Assembly: GCA_045603585.1 (NCBI GenBank)
Contig: JAZUMK010000034.1
Location: 1 to 23,919 of the forward strand
Direction: 5' to 3'
DNA: 23,919 nucleotides
Source: SFEL01 sp045603585
GTDB lineage: Bacteria; Bacillota; Clostridia; Christensenellales; CAG-138
This document shows, piece after piece, positions 20,961 through 23,919 of this stretch. The notes beneath the pieces are model-generated. The model searched no databases and was not told where the DNA came from. It was given only the letters and a program-made list of their open reading frames with translations. The position numbers and the translations under genes were made by a program. How positions within the stretch are numbered: position 1 is the first letter of the stretch; the number at the start of each line of letters is the position of its first letter.

Positions 20961-21749
20961 ATGAAAATCGGCTTCCTTGGCGCAGGCGCCATGGGCGGAG
21001 CAATTCTCGCAGGCGCAGTTAAGGCCGGCGTGCTTGACCCAAAGAACGTATATGTATATGACGTATCCGAAAAGATACTGGAAAAATACGCAGCAATGGG
21101 CTGCAATATCTGCACCGACAATCAGGACATGGGCAAAAAGAGCGATATCGTAATGCTGGCAGTAAAGCCCCAGTATGCCGCTCCCGCCCTTGCATCCCTT
21201 GGCAATACCATTGACGGCAAGGCCGTTATCTCCATCATGGCAGGCGCCACCACCCAGCGCATCCGCAGCATGATAGAGGGCAACATCCGCGTGCTCCGCT
21301 GCATGCCCAATACCCCCGCCCTCGTAAACGCAGGCGCTTTTGCCCTCTGCAACGAAACCGACCTCACCGCCGAAGAAAAGGCATTTGCAGAAAAGCTGTT
21401 CACCTCCATCGGCATCGTAGAGTGGATGAGCGAAAAGCTCATCGACACCGCCTGCGGCCTTTCCGGCTCCGGCCCCGCCTTTGTTGCGCTGTTTATCGAA
21501 GCCCTTGCAGACGGCGGCGTTCTTGAAGGGCTGCCCCGTGCCACCGCCTACCGCCTTGCCGCCCAGACTGTAATGGGCACCGCAAAGCTCATCATGGATA
21601 CCGGTATGCATCCCGGCCAGGTAAAGGATATGGTATCCTCCCCCGGCGGCACCACCATCACCGGCTGCCAGGTTCTGGAGGAAATGGGCTTCCGCGCCGC
21701 CGCCATAGATGCGGTACAGGCTGCCACCAACAAGTCCAGACAGCTGTAA
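20961..21749 (+). CDS. proC: Pyrroline-5-carboxylate reductase
   Basis: This enzyme reduces pyrroline-5-carboxylate to proline with NAD(P)H. The 262-residue protein has a Rossmann start GFLGAGAMGGAI (4-15), AVKPQ, a central MPNTPALV motif and the C-terminal family signature: DTACGLSGSGPAF, ADGGVLEGLPRATAYRLAAQTVMGTAKL and HPGQVKDMVSSPGGTTI. The ATG follows AGGAGG (20945-20950). Its position after hypD means it probably completes conversion of dietary or collagen hydroxyproline to proline, which can feed Stickland fermentation or protein synthesis. It ends at a clear terminator. Confidence 0.97.
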   Translation: MKIGFLGAGAMGGAILAGAVKAGVLDPKNVYVYDVSEKILEKYAAMGCNICTDNQDMGKKSDIVMLAVKPQYAAPALASLGNTIDGKAVISIMAGATTQRIRSMIEGNIRVLRCMPNTPALVNAGAFALCNETDLTAEEKAFAEKLFTSIGIVEWMSEKLIDTACGLSGSGPAFVALFIEALADGGVLEGLPRATAYRLAAQTVMGTAKLIMDTGMHPGQVKDMVSSPGGTTITGCQVLEEMGFRAAAIDAVQAATNKSRQL

Positions 21750-21766
21750 TTTTCACCTTTTAACAT

Positions 21767-21798
21767 AAAAACAGCAGAGCATGACCTCTGCTGTTTTT
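21767..21798. terminator. Bidirectional terminator after proC
   Basis: AAAACAGCAGAG and CTCTGCTGTTTT pair perfectly across a 6-base loop, with T runs on both strands. It ends the hyp operon and the convergent acetyltransferase transcript. Confidence 0.9.
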
Positions 21799-21812
21799 TA
21801 TATTGTTCAATT

Positions 21813-22289
21813 TTATTTTCCGAATTCTTTAAGCGTTTCTCCGCTTATGCGGTATACCGTCCAATCCTCCATGGGAACCGCTCCAAGGGAAAGATAAAAA
21901 TCTATGCTGGGCCTGTTCCAGTTCAGACAGGACCATTCCAGCCTGCCGCAGCCCCGTTCCACCGCCGTTTGTGCAAGCTTCTTAAGCAGCGCCTTGCCGT
22001 ATCCTTTTCCTCTTTTTTCCGGCTTTACATACAGGTCTTCCAGATATATTCCCGCTCTGCCGAGGAAGGTGGAAAAATTATGAAAATACAGGGCAAAGCC
22101 AACGGCTTCATCCCCCTCAAAGGCAAACAGCACCTCCGCTATTTTCTTTTCAAACAGCCATTCCTTAAGGTTTTCTTCTGTTGCCACCACCTGCTCTGCC
22201 ATTTTTTCATAATCGGCCAATTCTCTTATAAAATACAGTATAAGGGGTATATCTTTTTGCTTCGCATATCTGAAAGACAGTTTTTCCAT
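21813..22289 (-). CDS. GNAT N-acetyltransferase, SSAT-like
   Basis: The 158-residue GNAT-fold enzyme transfers acetyl from acetyl-CoA to an amine. The acetyl-CoA loop is RGKGYGKALL (about 93-102), preceded by beta strand IYLEDLYVKPEKRG. The C-terminal CLNWNRPSIDFYLSLGAVPMEDWTVYRI closely resembles the spermidine/spermine and thialysine acetyltransferase subgroup (SAT1/SAT2-like), so a polyamine or lysine-analogue substrate is plausible but not shown. The ATG follows GAGGA. It lies 14 bases after the 3-methyladenine glycosylase gene on the same strand, so the two are probably co-transcribed. Confidence 0.88.
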   Translation of the reverse strand: MEKLSFRYAKQKDIPLILYFIRELADYEKMAEQVVATEENLKEWLFEKKIAEVLFAFEGDEAVGFALYFHNFSTFLGRAGIYLEDLYVKPEKRGKGYGKALLKKLAQTAVERGCGRLEWSCLNWNRPSIDFYLSLGAVPMEDWTVYRISGETLKEFGK

Positions 22290-22303
22290 AATTATATCCT
22301 CAA

Positions 22304-22894
22304 TTATTTCAGTTTTACCGAAAGATACCTGCTGTTTTTATCCACAAAGCGCCAGGGCTTATCCCTGTGCTCAGGAGCATAGTCTATATTGATACGGGGC
22401 GTTGCGGCGATCTCAGGTTCCTTTTCCCGCTCCAGCACATACAGCCTGTCTCCGCAAAGGTCAGCGCCGTAATCCTCCCGGGTGATATCCAGCGCAATAC
22501 ACAGCTTGCCCGGTCCGCTGCAGAGATTCTGCGTCTTTTCCGTCTTTCTGCGCTTCGCCATAAGGGACAGCCCCCGGATGGGCTCCAATGCCCTGATAAG
22601 CACGCATTCAGGCTTATCCGCAGGCCCCGTTGCAAAGTTCAGACAGTTGTACATTCCGTATATCAGATAAACATACGCGTATCCGCCTTCACCGAAGAGT
22701 ATCCTTGTTCTGCCTTTTGGATCTCCCTTTGAAGCATGGGCTGCGGTATCCTCTGTGCCAAGGTACGCTTCGGTTTCCACGATACGTCCTGCTGTAACTC
22801 CCTCGCACGTTACGGACACAAGGGTACATCCTATCAGCTTTTTGGCTATATCCACCGTATCCCCAAGATAAAAATCCCTGCCCAGCTTATTCAT
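22304..22894 (-). CDS. 3-Methyladenine DNA glycosylase, AAG/MPG type
   Basis: This base-excision-repair enzyme removes alkylated purines. I choose ATG 22894 (196 residues), which follows AGGAGG with 6 bases of spacing. The longer frame from 22942 begins upstream of that site and adds 16 atypical residues. Family motifs are LGRDFYLGDTVDIAKKLIGC, GRIVETEAYLGTEDTAAHASKG (catalytic Glu and DNA-contact residues), YVYLIYGMYNCLN, VLIRALEP and GPGKLC. The length agrees with bacterial Aag/MPG proteins. It heads a two-gene leftward unit with the acetyltransferase and has its own promoter. Confidence 0.94.
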   Translation of the reverse strand: MNKLGRDFYLGDTVDIAKKLIGCTLVSVTCEGVTAGRIVETEAYLGTEDTAAHASKGDPKGRTRILFGEGGYAYVYLIYGMYNCLNFATGPADKPECVLIRALEPIRGLSLMAKRRKTEKTQNLCSGPGKLCIALDITREDYGADLCGDRLYVLEREKEPEIAATPRINIDYAPEHRDKPWRFVDKNSRYLSVKLK

Positions 22895-22918
22895 ACCATT
22901 CCTCCTGTTTATACTCAA

Positions 22919-22947
22919 ATTATATCCCCAGCAACCTTTCATGAAAA
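22919..22947 (-). promoter_or_regulatory. Promoter of the DNA glycosylase gene
   Basis: On the minus strand, TTTTCA (22942-22947), a 17-base spacer and a perfect TATAAT (22919-22924) lie about 25 bases before the chosen ATG. The longer reading frame would start upstream of this -10 box, which supports the shorter protein. Confidence 0.55.
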
Positions 22948-22996
22948 GAGAGCAAAATTTAATCCATTGTTAATATGATTTGGTCGTTTTGTGGTG

Positions 22997-23002
22997 TATA
23001 AT
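22997..23002 (+). promoter_or_regulatory. -10 box of the LCP gene
   Basis: A perfect TATAAT lies about 35 bases before the LCP start codon. No convincing -35 box is present at 16-18 bases (TATGAT at 22974-22979 is the nearest). Confidence 0.4.
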
Positions 23003-23037
23003 GTATGAAGTTCGAAAATGAGGTGACAGAATTACCC

Positions 23038-23919
23038 ATGGAAGATAGTAAAAAAACCGGCCTCAATAAAAAACTGCTGATACTGATCATAGTGCTTGCG
23101 GTAATGTTATGCGCAGCTTTGCTTGCCCTGCGCTTTTGGGGCGATGTTTCAAATCCGGAAAACCTGTTTGACGAGCCCGTTATAACTCCTGCCCCGGCTT
23201 TGCAGGCCACTCCGGAGCCCACCGCCGTCCCCACCCCTACTCCTGATCCGGACAAGGTGCTTTCCTCCCAGTCCGATGAGGAATTCATGTCCAGGAGAAC
23301 AAACGTATTGTTATTGGGTATAGACCAAAGCGCTGAACGTGAAGAATGGGGCAGCTTCCGTACAGACACCATACTGCTTGTATCCGTGGATTTTTCGGAT
23401 AACGACGTATGTATGGTATCCATCCCCCGCGACAGCTATGTAAAGCTTTACAACCATAACGGCGAACTGCTTGATCCCCTGCAGCCCTATGACAAGATCA
23501 ACAGCGCATTTTCAGAGGGCGGGGGCGCCCAGAGAAAGGGCTTTGAATACACCATGAGCACAATAGAGCAGCTCATGAAAGTAAACGTGGATTACTACTG
23601 CGCGTTCAATATGAACGTGGTAAAAGAAGTCGTGGATGCCATGGGCGGCGTGGATTACGACGTTGACGTGGAGGTAACCATGAATGGCCGTACCCTTTCC
23701 CCCGGCTTCCAGCATCTGGATGGTCAGGGAGTACTGGACTACTGCCGTCAGCGCAAGGGGTCTTCGGATATTGCCCGCATAGACCGCCAGCAGCGCATGC
23801 TCACAGCTATACTGAAGCAGCTTAAGTCCACCAATCAGATAGTAAACCTGCCCTCGATATACACCGCTGTGCAGGACAACATAATGACCAACCTTTCCTT
23901 CCGCCAGATAGCCTCCCTG
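23038..23919 (+). CDS. LCP-family (LytR-CpsA-Psr) protein, truncated by window end
   Basis: LCP proteins are membrane-anchored phosphotransferases that attach teichoic acids or other glycopolymers to peptidoglycan. The frame is open for 294 codons to the right edge, so the C-terminus is missing. A short cytoplasmic head (1-12) and one membrane segment (13-33) are followed by a Pro/Thr-rich spacer (about 48-72). The LCP domain begins near 87 with TNVLLLGIDQ, FRTDTILLVSVD, MVSIPRDSYV, YDKINSAFSEGG, AMGGVDYDV and RKGSSDIARIDRQQRML, including the conserved Asp and Arg residues. GAGGTGA (23020-23026) lies 11 bases before the ATG. It is rightward and divergent from the DNA glycosylase gene. Confidence 0.93.
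   Translation, partial: MEDSKKTGLNKKLLILIIVLAVMLCAALLALRFWGDVSNPENLFDEPVITPAPALQATPEPTAVPTPTPDPDKVLSSQSDEEFMSRRTNVLLLGIDQSAEREEWGSFRTDTILLVSVDFSDNDVCMVSIPRDSYVKLYNHNGELLDPLQPYDKINSAFSEGGGAQRKGFEYTMSTIEQLMKVNVDYYCAFNMNVVKEVVDAMGGVDYDVDVEVTMNGRTLSPGFQHLDGQGVLDYCRQRKGSSDIARIDRQQRMLTAILKQLKSTNQIVNLPSIYTAVQDNIMTNLSFRQIASL

Noticed and set aside
22895..22942. Extended N-terminus of the DNA glycosylase
   Set aside because: The added residues are upstream of a strong AGGAGG site and span the promoter -10 box.

Overview
This window looks like chromosome of an anaerobic Clostridia-type Firmicute, possibly a gut lineage. The grounds are the obg/yhbY/nadD/yqeK/rsfS cluster, GerMN-domain lipoproteins, an oxygen-defence set typical of anaerobes (desulfoferrodoxin, FMN-rubredoxin protein, thioredoxin), and a hydroxyproline-degrading glycyl radical enzyme operon. 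Base composition is roughly balanced. I see no insertion sequences, phage genes, CRISPR array or tRNA genes; the genes are mostly densely packed core and metabolic genes.

Layout. Positions 1-170 hold a strong leftward promoter with an A/T-rich upstream element and a boxA-like leader, suggesting an rRNA operon off the left edge. murI (268-1050, +) follows. Leftward come a flavin reductase/rubredoxin fusion (Hrb-like, 1102-1749) with a PerR/Fur-like palindrome at its promoter, and then a compact six-gene leftward operon (8074 to 1846): response regulator, sensor kinase, a GerMN lipoprotein, a second lipoprotein with up to three GerMN-like units, mnmA, and a small unknown lipoprotein. Divergent from it is a D-Ala-D-Ala carboxypeptidase (8336-9772, +) with a strange Arg/Ser tail.

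Next is a redox island: trxA (+), a Crp/Fnr regulator (-) and desulfoferrodoxin (+). The trxA and dfx promoters share a 19-bp block (16 identical) containing GTGAT-N3-RTCAC, at exactly the same distance from the -10 box. The regulator gene between them carries a CRP-like R-E-x-x-x-R recognition helix, so a small self-contained regulon is likely. This is the most interesting signal in the window.

The ribosome/NAD cluster follows on the minus strand: nth, obg, yhbY, then a nadD-yqeK gene fusion and rsfS. It is interrupted by a plus-strand gene (13304-14131) for an unrecognised membrane protein.

Finally, a LysR regulator (16524-17411, -) diverges from hypE-hypD-proC (17561-21749, +). HypE activates HypD, HypD dehydrates trans-4-hydroxy-L-proline to pyrroline-5-carboxylate, and ProC reduces this to proline. 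A GNAT acetyltransferase and a 3-methyladenine DNA glycosylase form a leftward pair, and a truncated LCP-family cell-wall gene runs off the right edge. All functional assignments come from reading sequence motifs; no database search was run.
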